A DNA stretch of 64,000 nt from Maridesulfovibrio ferrireducens (GCF_900101105.1 NZ_FNGA01000003.1:434001-498000); one strand, 5' to 3'; positions 1 through 8,337 are shown, counted from the first letter of the stretch. The notes: generated by a model not told the origin, from the sequence alone. Translations and numbers: made by a program.

Positions 1-160
1 CTTTTGGAATGCCGTTAGGCCTTACATTCCCTTTGGAAAGCAATTTTTCGCAATCACTGTTGCCGCATTCCGGACAATCAGCTTTTACATCTTTGCCGGG
101 CATGACCAACTCATCAAATTCTTTTCCACATTTTTTACATTTGAATTCGAAAATGGGCAT
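1..160 (-). CDS. FmdB-family zinc ribbon protein, 3' part cut by the window edge
   Basis: Reading leftwards from an ATG at 160, the first 53 codons begin MPIFEFKCKKCGKEFDEL and continue with a second Cys pair (CPECG). Two CxxC knuckles straight after an MPIFEF-type start are the hallmark of the FmdB/CxxC_CxxC_SSSS regulatory zinc ribbon family. AGGAG stands about six bases before the ATG and supports this start. The family is small (roughly 60-110 residues) and its biochemical role is poorly defined; it probably binds one zinc ion. The C-terminus lies outside the window. A longer plus-strand reading frame over the same bases has no family signature and is treated as a shadow. Confidence 0.8.
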   Translation of the reverse strand, partial: MPIFEFKCKKCGKEFDELVMPGKDVKADCPECGNSDCEKLLSKGNVRPNGIPK

Positions 161-284
161 TTGCGCTCCTTTAGTACCTGAAAATTTATATAAGGGAGCA
201 TTAACTCCTGTTTTGTTCAACAGGCATATGGGTAAGAAAAAAATCGAAGCTTATCAAGTAAAAATATTGAAAGGCCGCTCGTAT

Positions 285-1283
285 TTAAACTCGAGTAGAA
301 AGCAAACTTCCGCCGCCTTTATATCCCATCTGTGAGAAAAAACCGTTCATCTGAGAATGGACTTGCTTAGCCTGTGCATCCTGCTGTTCTTGTATTTTAG
401 CTGCCTTATCAAGGAGTGTGTTGATATTAGTATTTGTTTTTTTAAGCTCTTCTTGTTCTTTTTCAGTCAAAGGTCTTTCTTTTGATAATTTGTTCAGTTC
501 GTCTGCGCGTTCATCAAATCGGAAGTAGAGAGTCTTTTCTATATTACTCAGACCGTGAGTAACAAGTTTACCGGCAATTTCTTCCATTTCTTTGATTATT
601 CCATCAGCTTTAATTTTTTCTTCATCAGTTAATTCTTTTTTAGTCGTACCTAGAATTTCGTCCATTTGTTTTCTAAGGTCATCCGCTGTTACCTGCTCTT
701 CACTGGTCAGAGTTTTAGGTCCTTCGATGCCGAATAATTCTTTAAGCTCAGCCTGGATAGATGTTTCCATTTTCTTTTCAGCTGATGTCAAAACTTTTCC
801 TTCGGGATAATATAGCTTGCGGAGTTCCCATTTGAGGCTTTCAGCCCTGTTGCGGTCTGCTCCCTGCGGGTCTTTAGTGGGAAGAATATCGTAAAGTTCA
901 TCCAACTTAGTTTGAATGTCATCAAGTTTGGTTTTTTCTTCGTCCGTTAGTTTTTTAGGTTCACCGGAGAGACCGTAAAGATCGTCCAGTTGTGATTTAA
1001 GTTCGCCGAATTTTTTTTCCTGTCCAGCACGCATGGCACTGTCATTCACTCCATAGATATTGTTTATCTGTGAGAAATATGAACCGACTTGCTGTTGTTC
1101 GTCGGAAGTAAGTCCAAAACTTTGAGACGCAAACTGCATCTGAAGTTGTCTGCGGATTTGACCTCGACTTAAATCTTTAGAAATATGAGGAGTTTCAGTC
1201 TTGGAAGAGTCGTTCGAGATATTAGAAAAATAGCTTCCTGCTGTTCCGCTTCCGCTAATCAGCGAATTTGTAGAGGTCAACAT
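285..1283 (-). CDS. Helical protein with about seven degenerate 22-residue LTxEE...LyGi repeats
   Basis: I do not recognise this 332-residue protein. It has no signal peptide or membrane segment. It carries a degenerate repeat of the form L-T-x-E-E-x(5-6)-L-x(3)-hydrophobic-x(5)-E-L-[YF]-G, seen near residues 58-78, 84-104, 112-133, 165-186, 192-212, 218-238 and 272-292, with a weaker copy at 142-158. Each unit looks like a helix-turn-helix pair, so the protein is probably an elongated alpha solenoid or coiled coil. The N-terminus is Ser/Thr/Gly rich and the C-terminus ends in a Gly-rich tail (KGGGSLLS), as in some exported filament-type or flagellar-type proteins, but that is only an analogy. 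CAGGAG lies six bases before the ATG. The gene stands alone, divergent from the gene at 1639. Confidence 0.75.
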   Translation of the reverse strand: MLTSTNSLISGSGTAGSYFSNISNDSSKTETPHISKDLSRGQIRRQLQMQFASQSFGLTSDEQQQVGSYFSQINNIYGVNDSAMRAGQEKKFGELKSQLDDLYGLSGEPKKLTDEEKTKLDDIQTKLDELYDILPTKDPQGADRNRAESLKWELRKLYYPEGKVLTSAEKKMETSIQAELKELFGIEGPKTLTSEEQVTADDLRKQMDEILGTTKKELTDEEKIKADGIIKEMEEIAGKLVTHGLSNIEKTLYFRFDERADELNKLSKERPLTEKEQEELKKTNTNINTLLDKAAKIQEQQDAQAKQVHSQMNGFFSQMGYKGGGSLLSTRV

Positions 1284-1638
1284 GTTTTGCTCCTGAAATT
1301 ATTAATCGAGAAATATTTGCCGCATTTAATTGTATGGCTATTCCTTTGCAATTCATGAACCAAATGTTTAGACAATTTATGTTTAAATTAAGATTTTTTA
1401 ATAAAACATATTCAGTCAAAAGAAGGTCATGTTCATGAACTGTGAGATTATTATAAAATTGAGGGTAAAAACAAATTGATGGGGTTAAGGAGTTGCAGAA
1501 CTTGATCTTTTGTGCGATTTATAAATCGAATTTGGGGTTGTAAGGATCTTTTTAATATGGATACATTCTTGATTTGAAATAATCCTTCACTTATATTATT
1601 CATTCGTTTTTAACATTACCTTTCAGGAGGAAATAGAA
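1284..1638. other. Divergent AT-rich intergenic region with two TTCATGAAC palindromes
   Basis: This 355-base gap separates two divergent genes. It contains ATTCATGAAC at 1351-1360 and the perfect palindrome GTTCATGAAC at 1431-1440, exactly 80 bases apart (about 7.6 helical turns), which could be binding sites for a dimeric regulator. A sigma-70-like promoter for the rightward gene is listed separately. I see no open reading frame or stable hairpin here. Confidence 0.4.
1569..1597 (+). promoter_or_regulatory. Sigma-70-type promoter candidate for the gene at 1639
   Basis: TTGATT at 1569-1574 and TATATT at 1592-1597 are separated by 17 bases, a near-consensus arrangement. It lies about 40 bases before the start codon of the membrane coiled-coil protein. 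Found by eye only. Confidence 0.5.
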
Positions 1639-2088
1639 ATGAGCGCTGAAAAAGTACATCAGATTGATGATTATCAGAAAAAAGAAGACACAACAGAGCA
1701 GGATTTCGCAGCTGGAATCGGCGAAAAAGCTCAGAAAGACATGGGTAAAGTAGCAGTCATCATATCTTTTATGGCGATTGTACTTCTCGTAGTCTTTTTC
1801 TACGGTTTAAATCAGAACCTTAGCAATTTGACCACTGAAGTTAAAGACCTTCAGGGTGTTCGCGGACAGGTTGAAACTCTGAATACTCAGATGGCAACTG
1901 TCGACAGCAGAATTGTTGAACTAGAAAAACTTCCTTTGAAGACAAGACATATTATTATGGACGGCATGATCGAAGAAATGAACCAGAAAGCAGGCTACAT
2001 CAGCCAGCAGCTTACTCCTGAAGAGCAGGCTAAACTTGCACAGGTTCAGGAATTACTCAAAGACGTTCAGTCAGGTCTCCAGAAATAA
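1639..2088 (+). CDS. Small single-span membrane protein with periplasmic coiled coil
   Basis: A 149-residue protein with a charged cytoplasmic N-terminus (about residues 1-37), one transmembrane helix (about 38-58, VAVIISFMAIVLLVVFF) and a coiled-coil region (about 62-105) with heptad-like spacing. The C-terminus contains an LTPEEQAKL segment that resembles the repeat start in the divergent neighbour at 285. AGGAGGAAATAG directly before the ATG is a strong ribosome binding site. The gene is flanked by a good promoter and a strong terminator, so it is a monocistronic unit. The layout suggests a membrane-anchored structural or adaptor protein, but I do not recognise the family. Confidence 0.75.
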   Translation: MSAEKVHQIDDYQKKEDTTEQDFAAGIGEKAQKDMGKVAVIISFMAIVLLVVFFYGLNQNLSNLTTEVKDLQGVRGQVETLNTQMATVDSRIVELEKLPLKTRHIIMDGMIEEMNQKAGYISQQLTPEEQAKLAQVQELLKDVQSGLQK

Positions 2089-2110
2089 CGACTTTGATAT
2101 TTCAAAGTTT

Positions 2111-2146
2111 AGGCGCGAAGAGCTTTTGCTCTTCGCGCCTTTTTTT
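2111..2146 (+). terminator. Strong intrinsic terminator
   Basis: A perfect 13-bp stem (AGGCGCGAAGAGC at 2111-2123 with its complement at 2128-2140) and a TTTT loop are followed by seven T residues. It ends the rightward transcript from 1639. No T-run flanks it on the other strand, so it is not an obvious terminator for the converging rnf operon. Confidence 0.9.
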
Positions 2147-2182
2147 ATGCTTTGTTTGTTCCGCCCGTGAATCTATTTTTTC

Positions 2183-4291
2183 TTATTCTACCTTTTCTCC
2201 TACTCTCACAGTGACGACCTCAGCGAGTGGAATATCTCTATCATAACATATCAGACCGCATCTCAAACATCGTGAAGCTTCGTGCTTAAGTTCTTCTTCA
2301 GATAAAGCCCCTTCCACTTCACTGAATGTTGATGTCCGGTGAGAGCCATCGCAAAGATACGGCATAGTTGAGCGGTCTTTATGGTTAACTCCGTCAACGT
2401 CTTTGAATAGTGTGTACGGAATTAATTTTCGTATAATGTTGTCTGCGACGGGTATTTCGCCTGTTGTTAATAAAAAGTGGATAGACCGGGCAGCTCTGCG
2501 TCCAGCTCCTACTGCAGAAATAACTAGGTCCGGTCCGGTAAACAGGTCTCCCCCTGTAAAAACATTGGGGACGGATGTTTGCAGAGTATCCGGGTCGGCG
2601 TTTATTGTTCTCCAGCGAGTGAAGTCCAGATCGCATTGATCCGAACCTTCCGAGTAAAAACAGGAAAGTGCCGGTTTTTGACCGATTGCCGCGATAATGG
2701 TGTCGGCAGGGTAGCGGGTTTCCGTGCCTTCAATAGGTATAGGGCGGCGTCGACCTGACTCATCAGGCTCTCCAAGCTCCATTTGTATGCATTCAAGATG
2801 AGTTGCGTGACCGTCTTCTCCGGTAATAACTTTGGTAGGAGCGGTGAGAAATAAAAATTTGACACCTTCATCTTCGGCTCCTTCAATTTCTTCAAGATTA
2901 GCCGGCATTTCGTTGCGCGTACGACGGTACAGAATGGTAACGTCACAACCTAGTCTGATGCTCGTTCGTGCCGTATCAATCGCAGTGTTACCTCCGCCGA
3001 CAACTAAAATTTTATTCCCGATATCGGGAGCCTTATCAAGCCCGACCGAGGTAAGGAGTTCTGTTCCGCTAATGACCCCCGGGGCTTCTTCACCTTCAAT
3101 TCTGAGGTTACCGCTCGCCCATGCTCCCAGTCCCATGAAGAAGGCTTCAAATCCTTCTTTTTCGAGACTCTGTGTTGTGAAATCTACTCCGAATTTCATT
3201 TCTGTACGGACTTCAATACCTAAATCCAGAATACCCTGAATCTCCCAATCTAAATCTTTCTTAGGAAGTCTATATTCAGGGATGCCGTAGCGGAGCTGTC
3301 CGCCCAGAGCGGGCATGGAATCAAAAATTGTCGGGCTGTGTCCCAGTCTGCGCAAAAAGAATGCACATGAAAGTCCGGCTGGACCGCCACCAATAACCGC
3401 AATTTTATGTCCCGTTTCTTTAGCGCAGGGAATTTCAAGTCGAAGGTTGTTTTTCATTTCCCAGTCAGCAACAAATCTTTTGATCATATTGATTCCGACA
3501 GGTTCATCAACATGGGTTCTGCGGCAGTCAGCTTCGCAGGGGCGCGGGCAGACACGCCCACATACAAGAAGGAGCGGGTTGCGTTCACGCAGAGTATGTA
3601 TTGCTCCGGCGTAATCACCTTTTCCCGCTTGTTCGATATATTTCGGAATATTAATTTGTCCAGGGCATTTTTGACGACAGGGCGCGAGGCAGTCGTTAAC
3701 TTCTTCTTGATGAAGGAGTCTTTCGCTCATTGATACTATGGAAAGAACATCCCGGGGACAGGCATCAACACATTTCCTGCATGATCGGCAGGCAAGCGGA
3801 TCAACGACAGGTAATCCTTCCGGTCCCATATGAATTGCGTCAAACGGGCAGACAGCTACGCATGTGCCCAGTCCGAGGCAGCCTTCAGGGCATGTTTTAC
3901 TTCCTTTATAAAGAAGAGCCTGTGCGCGGCAATCTCCAGCTCCTTCGTAATGATACAGTTCTTCGGCGCGCTTGCCTCCGGTGCAGTCTCTAAAGGCGAG
4001 TTCCGGCTCCATTTCAAGCACTTCAAGTCCCATAACGGCCGCGACCGCTTGAGCTGTTTCAAGTCCGCCTATTACGCAGACATTAGATCCGGATTTGCCT
4101 TCGACAACAGCGTGGGCAGCTCCGCCGCAACCAGCATAGCCGCAACCACCGCAGTTAACGCCGGGAAGGGCATCTTCGAGTTGAGCTATTCGGGGGTCTT
4201 CTTTAACGTATAAAACTTTTGAAGCCATAGCGAGAATCGCAGCAGCGACAAAGCCTAATCCGAAAAGAACAAGTATTGATGATGTTATCAT
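2183..4291 (-). CDS. rnfB: RnfB fused to a GltD-like NAD(P)H/FAD oxidoreductase domain
   Basis: RnfB is the ferredoxin-interacting subunit of the Rnf complex. Visible in order in this 702-residue protein: an N-terminal membrane helix (about 5-25); the RnfB Fe-S motif CGGCGYAGC (about 47-55); two ferredoxin-type [4Fe-4S] motifs (CPEGC...CVAVCP and CRSCRKCVDACP, about 130-185); a GltD-type N-terminal Fe-S region (CLAPCRQKCPG and CGRVCPRPCEADC, about 200-255); an FAD Rossmann fold (AVIGGGPAGLSCAFF, about 297); a second nucleotide fold (ILVVGGGNTAIDTARTS, about 425); and the terminal FAD motif VFTGGDLFTGPDLV. Plain RnfB proteins are far shorter, so this is a genuine fusion with the glutamate-synthase small-chain/NfnB-type flavoprotein family. 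It is the last gene of the operon, 28 bases after rnfA. The fusion suggests electrons are exchanged with NAD(P)H on this subunit, which is an inference. Confidence 0.93.
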   Translation of the reverse strand: MITSSILVLFGLGFVAAAILAMASKVLYVKEDPRIAQLEDALPGVNCGGCGYAGCGGAAHAVVEGKSGSNVCVIGGLETAQAVAAVMGLEVLEMEPELAFRDCTGGKRAEELYHYEGAGDCRAQALLYKGSKTCPEGCLGLGTCVAVCPFDAIHMGPEGLPVVDPLACRSCRKCVDACPRDVLSIVSMSERLLHQEEVNDCLAPCRQKCPGQINIPKYIEQAGKGDYAGAIHTLRERNPLLLVCGRVCPRPCEADCRRTHVDEPVGINMIKRFVADWEMKNNLRLEIPCAKETGHKIAVIGGGPAGLSCAFFLRRLGHSPTIFDSMPALGGQLRYGIPEYRLPKKDLDWEIQGILDLGIEVRTEMKFGVDFTTQSLEKEGFEAFFMGLGAWASGNLRIEGEEAPGVISGTELLTSVGLDKAPDIGNKILVVGGGNTAIDTARTSIRLGCDVTILYRRTRNEMPANLEEIEGAEDEGVKFLFLTAPTKVITGEDGHATHLECIQMELGEPDESGRRRPIPIEGTETRYPADTIIAAIGQKPALSCFYSEGSDQCDLDFTRWRTINADPDTLQTSVPNVFTGGDLFTGPDLVISAVGAGRRAARSIHFLLTTGEIPVADNIIRKLIPYTLFKDVDGVNHKDRSTMPYLCDGSHRTSTFSEVEGALSEEELKHEASRCLRCGLICYDRDIPLAEVVTVRVGEKVE

Positions 4292-4319
4292 TTTATTATG
4301 CCTGTGTAAGCTTTTGGTA

Positions 4320-4898
4320 TCAGGCTATCATCCCTTTGAACGCAAAAAACGCCAAAGACATGAGACCGGCCATTATCAGGGCTATGGGAGTTCCTTGCAG
4401 TGCCTTTGGAACTCTGGAAACTTCTATTTTTTCTCGGATTGCGGATAGAACAATCAGCGCGAGCATGAAACCCAGCCCTGACGCGAACGAAAAGGCAACG
4501 GTTTTTACAAATGTAAATTCTTCGCGCTGACAGATGATGGCAATACCCATGACTGCGCAGTTTGTTGTGATCAGCGGTAAAAATATTCCGAGAGCTTTAT
4601 ACAGCGGCGGGACTACTTTTTTCAAAAACATTTCAACAAACTGAACGAGTGCGGCAATGACCAGAATGAAAGTCAGAGTTTGCAGATATTGCAGACCAAA
4701 CGGGTTGAGCAGATACTGCTGAACTGCCCATGTTATGGAAGCAGCCATTGTTGCTACAAAAACAACTGCGCTGCCCATACCTATTGCAACCGATATCTTT
4801 TTAGATGTTCCGATAAACGGGCAGTTGCCGAGATATTGAGCCAGAACAATGTTGTTTACAAATATGGCTGATATAAAAAGGAGAAAATATTCTTGCAT
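4320..4898 (-). CDS. rnfA: Rnf complex integral membrane subunit RnfA
   Basis: RnfA is one of the paired inverted membrane subunits (with RnfE) that hold a shared iron-sulfur site in the membrane part of the Rnf ion pump. The 192-residue product starts MQEYFLLFISAIFVNNIVLA and contains the conserved GNCPFIG motif near residue 25 and TTNCAVMG near 110, whose cysteines are the expected intramembrane Fe-S ligands. Six hydrophobic spans are visible and the length is normal for the family. AAGGA lies shortly before the ATG. It sits between rnfE and rnfB with small gaps in the same transcript. Confidence 0.95.
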   Translation of the reverse strand: MQEYFLLFISAIFVNNIVLAQYLGNCPFIGTSKKISVAIGMGSAVVFVATMAASITWAVQQYLLNPFGLQYLQTLTFILVIAALVQFVEMFLKKVVPPLYKALGIFLPLITTNCAVMGIAIICQREEFTFVKTVAFSFASGLGFMLALIVLSAIREKIEVSRVPKALQGTPIALIMAGLMSLAFFAFKGMIA

Positions 4899-4930
4899 AT
4901 GCTTTGTCCTTTTAAGGATGAATTAGAAAT

Positions 4931-5596
4931 TTAGTGTCCGCACATACCGCAAGTTTTGCAGTCGTGGGTTGGGTTATCAAGCACAGCCTCTCCCTTTTTA
5001 CGTCTCTGGCTGTTTGTGAATCCATTCATTCCGGCTAGAACGAGCCCGAGGCAGACAAATGCACCCGGAGCTTCGATCATAAAGCTGAAGGGCTTAAATG
5101 ATTCGGGCATTATTTGACTGCCGAAAAGAGTACCATATCCGAAAAGTTCGCGCAGACCGCCGAGAAGAGTCAGGGACATGGTGAACCCGAGTCCCATTCC
5201 TAATCCATCCGCAGCGGAAAGAAGTATTGTGTTTTTTGAGGCAAAAGCTTCCGCGCGCCCGAGGATGATACAGTTAACAACAATGAGCGGCACGAAAATA
5301 CCTAGTTGTTGATAGAGCGGGTAGGCATATGCCTGCATCAGCAGCTCAACCACAACAACGAGTGATGCTGCTATAACAATGAAACAGGCAATACGCACTT
5401 TGGGCGGAATAATTTTTCTGACAGCCGAAACAAAAACATTTGAAAGGGTCAGTACGAAAATTACCGCCAGCCCCATGCCGAATCCATTATCCGCCGTTTT
5501 AGTAACAGCCAATACCGGACACAGGCCTAATACTATTTTAAAAGGCGGTAGGTCTTTCCATAATCCTTTAGAAAATTCTTTCCATAATCTACTCAT
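4931..5596 (-). CDS. rnfE: Rnf complex integral membrane subunit RnfE
   Basis: RnfE pairs with RnfA in the membrane core. The protein has six hydrophobic segments, GLCPVLAVT near the N-terminus and VNCIILGRAEAFA in the middle, so the membrane cysteines are kept. The C-terminus ends in an extra Cys cluster (CKTCGMCGH) that could bind metal. I chose the ATG at 5596 (product 221 residues, starting MSRLWKEF) because it has AAGGGA eight bases upstream and follows the rnfG stop by two bases. A TTG at 5617 extends the frame by seven residues but has no ribosome binding site. Fourth gene of the Rnf membrane set, translationally coupled to rnfG. Confidence 0.93.
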   Translation of the reverse strand: MSRLWKEFSKGLWKDLPPFKIVLGLCPVLAVTKTADNGFGMGLAVIFVLTLSNVFVSAVRKIIPPKVRIACFIVIAASLVVVVELLMQAYAYPLYQQLGIFVPLIVVNCIILGRAEAFASKNTILLSAADGLGMGLGFTMSLTLLGGLRELFGYGTLFGSQIMPESFKPFSFMIEAPGAFVCLGLVLAGMNGFTNSQRRKKGEAVLDNPTHDCKTCGMCGH

Positions 5597-5598
5597 GA

Positions 5599-6186
5599 TT
5601 AAGATCCCTTTATCCAAGCCGCAGTAATTTGCGGTTTTATTTGAGCAAAAATATTAATTGCTTTTTTTACGGCTTCAACTGATGCCGTTGATGAAATCGT
5701 TGCTCCGGCAATGCCGTCAATGTCTCCGCCTTTAGATGACAGTTCTACGGATGCAGGGTGGCCTCTGAATTGTTTCGTGAATCCGTGTTTGGCAACTCTT
5801 GCTCCGATACCGGGCGTTTCTTTCATGGTGGTGATACCGATGCCTGAAAGATTAACTCCGTCAATATTGAAGCCGACCATTACACCGACATTTCCGCCGT
5901 AGCCTTTTGCTGCGGATTCAAGAGCGACTCCGAAGAGTTTACCGTCTTTAATGGCAGGGAAAACAGTAACTTGTTTATCCGTACCCGGAATATCAAATTT
6001 TTTACGATCTTTAACCGGAGAATTGTCAAATCCGATTAGAACATTACTTATAGCAGGGCCTTGAACGTAGGTCATTACCTGTTCTTCGATTTTGTCGTTG
6101 GTGGCATCTTTCAGGCTTGCAAGGGTAAACCCGGACAAGCCGCATATGAGTGAAAGAACCACGATCATTTTTAAGGTTTCATTCAT
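5599..6186 (-). CDS. rnfG: Rnf complex FMN-binding subunit RnfG
   Basis: RnfG is a membrane-anchored periplasmic subunit with FMN covalently bound to a threonine. The 195-residue protein has an N-terminal membrane anchor (about 7-24) and an FMN-binding domain. The flavinylation motif reads DGIAGATISS, with the acceptor threonine at residue 163; the more common (S/T)GAT is here AGAT, a small deviation. The KETPGIGA motif typical of RnfG/NqrC is present near residue 120. FMN transfer needs an ApbE/Ftp enzyme, and no apbE gene lies next to this operon. The start is three bases after rnfD. Confidence 0.93.
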   Translation of the reverse strand: MNETLKMIVVLSLICGLSGFTLASLKDATNDKIEEQVMTYVQGPAISNVLIGFDNSPVKDRKKFDIPGTDKQVTVFPAIKDGKLFGVALESAAKGYGGNVGVMVGFNIDGVNLSGIGITTMKETPGIGARVAKHGFTKQFRGHPASVELSSKGGDIDGIAGATISSTASVEAVKKAINIFAQIKPQITAAWIKGS

Positions 6187-6189
6187 ATT

Positions 6190-7164
6190 TTATCTCTGCA
6201 AATGGATATTGGTTATTCCGCCGAAAGGGGTGGGCCTGATTTTTTCAAATAGTGGCGATGCAAGGTTTGCCAGAAGTATGGCAAACGGAACCCCATCAGG
6301 ATAAACTCCGTAAACCCTTATGATTATGACCAGTATTCCGGCAGTAAACCCGTATGCGATCATAGGGATATGACCAACGGGGGAAGAAGAGCTGTCGGTT
6401 GCAAGGAAGAATGCGCCGAACAGAGTGGATCCGCATAACAGGTGATAAATCGGTGAAGCGTAATCAAGGGGTGAAATTGCATAAAAAGTAGCGGCGGTGA
6501 GAGTTACCCCTGCTACAAACGCGAGCGGGATATCGGGACGGATAATTTTCCGGCTTAGCAGATATAGGCCACCAAGAAGTATTGCTCCAGATTGTGCTGC
6601 CCCTGATCCACCAAGTTGAAAACCCAGAAGTAATGATTTTAAGGAATATTGACTCAGTGTTTCCGGTCCGAAGTTTTTAAGCTGACTTAGCGGGTAGGTC
6701 AGTTCTGATCCCAGCATTGTCATGTCAAAGTCCATAAGCTCAGGCCATGACACTTTGCAGATTGCCCAGCCCACAAGCGGGGCGCAGAGAGGTCCTCCGC
6801 CTAATCCTCCGAATACCATCCTTCCTAATATGATAGAAAAGGAGCTGCCGGCGGCTATTAGCCACCATGGACTGCATGGCGACATGAGAAAACCGAACAT
6901 CAGCCCGCACAGTAGAGCTGTGTAGTTGTCAGATTCAATTTCACGCTTCATGAGATGCAGGCAGATTGCTTCTGTTATTACCGCAACCACGCACGACAGG
7001 GCGAGAACCCTGAATGCAAGTATGTTGCTATGCCAAATAGCAAAGGCTGCTGCCGGCAATAAAGCCAGCAACATTTCAAGAGATGTTCCTTTAATGGTTC
7101 GCCCGCAATGAATGTGGGGAGCACTGGAAACAGTTAAAACTGGAGATCCGCTTATCGGTTTCAT
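6190..7164 (-). CDS. rnfD: Rnf complex membrane subunit RnfD
   Basis: RnfD is a polytopic subunit related to NqrB that normally carries a second covalent FMN. The 324-residue protein starts with the typical SGSPVLTVSSAPHIH segment, has about eight to ten hydrophobic helices, and shows the family motifs FGGLGGGPLCAPLVGWA near 130 and SGAILLGGLYLL near 220. The usual flavinylation site of the type (S/T)GATPL is not visible: the matching stretch reads GSELTYPLSQLK, with tyrosine just before PL. Lies between rnfC and rnfG with gaps of two to three bases. Confidence 0.93.
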   Translation of the reverse strand: MKPISGSPVLTVSSAPHIHCGRTIKGTSLEMLLALLPAAAFAIWHSNILAFRVLALSCVVAVITEAICLHLMKREIESDNYTALLCGLMFGFLMSPCSPWWLIAAGSSFSIILGRMVFGGLGGGPLCAPLVGWAICKVSWPELMDFDMTMLGSELTYPLSQLKNFGPETLSQYSLKSLLLGFQLGGSGAAQSGAILLGGLYLLSRKIIRPDIPLAFVAGVTLTAATFYAISPLDYASPIYHLLCGSTLFGAFFLATDSSSSPVGHIPMIAYGFTAGILVIIIRVYGVYPDGVPFAILLANLASPLFEKIRPTPFGGITNIHLQR

Positions 7165-7166
7165 AT

Positions 7167-8321
7167 TTATTTCCGAAGGTCTTCAAGTATCGGTTTGCTG
7201 AAAAGTTCTTTTTTGGCCAATCGTATATATTGTAGCAAGGGCCGCTGAGCCGTGCACCAATAAGCGCAAAGTCCGCATTCAAAACATGAGGCAATGAAGT
7301 ATGCCTGAGTATTTTCAAAAAGGCCGAATTCCGCGTGACGTGAGATCATGTTCGGCATCAGTCTTGCCGGACATTTAATGACACATTCGCCGCATCCGAG
7401 GCAGGGGGAATCTTTTGCTACAGGGGTATTGCTTCCGGCAATGACGGTTACTCCCTGTGTGTCGGCAGGGATTCCGTGGTTCAATGAATAAACAGCTCTT
7501 CCTGATAAAGGTCCACCCAGAACAACTCTGTCGCCGTCAGATAACTTGAATCCTGCTTTGCTGGTGAGCAGTTTTACCGTTGTGCCGACAGGAGTTTGAA
7601 AAAGTGTGTTTCCGACTTTGACCATAATTTCAGTGACAGGCTGTTTACCGTGAACCGTCCGGCCGATTCTATATAGAGTCGCAGCATCAATTACGGAAAC
7701 GCCGGAAGGCATCTCTTTACCTGTCACAGCTTTAACAACCATAGGTGCTAAGCCGTTAGGATATACAGGTTTTATTTCATATCCTGTGCATCCGGGCAGA
7801 GTCCATGGCATGCCTTGCGGCACGGCTATGGCTGATGCTTTCGGTGAAAGGGCTTCTTTAAGGAAATCCAACCCTTCACTCATTATATGATTAAATTCTT
7901 CGATTAAAAATCTATGTCCATCAATTCCGGCTTCTGCCGGAACAGTGTTGATGATCAGGGTGCATCCTTGCTTGAGTCCGCTAACATCAATTCCTGCATC
8001 TCTCAGGTAGCTGAGCATAGAAGAGCTGTCCGAATTGTCGAGTGTTAACGGCGCTGCAACCCGTTCACCTTCTTCTTCAATGAGGATAAAATCTTTTTTT
8101 ATATCCAGCACTTTTCCTGAAACAGAAGAATGTACGCTTGGAAGCCTGTTTTGAGGATCGCTGGCAACCTTCTGTCCTTTAGCAACAAGTTCTTCTTTCC
8201 CGACAAGCGGTGTCAGCTCTGTAATTTCCAAAGAAATCAATAGCGCGGAACTCAGGTTCTGTTCTCTTATTTTCAGTACCGGACCACGGTCTGATGGGGT
8301 AAGTGAAAAAATAGGGTTCAT
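7167..8321 (-). CDS. rnfC: Rnf complex iron-sulfur subunit RnfC, short form
   Basis: RnfC is a peripheral subunit that in NADH-linked complexes oxidises or reduces NAD through FMN. This 384-residue version keeps the N-terminal barrel-sandwich region, the SLBB-like region and two C-terminal [4Fe-4S] motifs (CLGCGECVIKCP and CFECGLCAYWCTAQRP, about 312-355). The glycine-rich GGAGFPT nucleotide/FMN motif and the ECEP motif are not visible: the corresponding stretch reads LRDAGIDVSGLKQG followed by LIINTVPAEAG. This suggests that pyridine-nucleotide chemistry is not done here, which fits the flavoprotein fusion on RnfB. It starts 16 bases after the cytochrome gene. Confidence 0.92.
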   Translation of the reverse strand: MNPIFSLTPSDRGPVLKIREQNLSSALLISLEITELTPLVGKEELVAKGQKVASDPQNRLPSVHSSVSGKVLDIKKDFILIEEEGERVAAPLTLDNSDSSSMLSYLRDAGIDVSGLKQGCTLIINTVPAEAGIDGHRFLIEEFNHIMSEGLDFLKEALSPKASAIAVPQGMPWTLPGCTGYEIKPVYPNGLAPMVVKAVTGKEMPSGVSVIDAATLYRIGRTVHGKQPVTEIMVKVGNTLFQTPVGTTVKLLTSKAGFKLSDGDRVVLGGPLSGRAVYSLNHGIPADTQGVTVIAGSNTPVAKDSPCLGCGECVIKCPARLMPNMISRHAEFGLFENTQAYFIASCFECGLCAYWCTAQRPLLQYIRLAKKELFSKPILEDLRK

Positions 8322-8337
8322 TATAAATGTATCCGCC

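Noticed and set aside
207-224. CCTGTT-AACAGG hairpin between the first two genes as a terminator
   Set aside because: There is no T-run on either side, so it is not a convincing terminator.
9-335. A 108-codon plus-strand frame at the left edge
   Set aside because: It lies opposite the FmdB-type gene and the end of the repeat protein, has no family signature or ribosome binding site, and is best read as a shadow.
2394-4213. Many frames of 60-135 codons opposite or inside rnfB
   Set aside because: They overlap a gene with clear Fe-S and flavin motifs and show no domain of their own.
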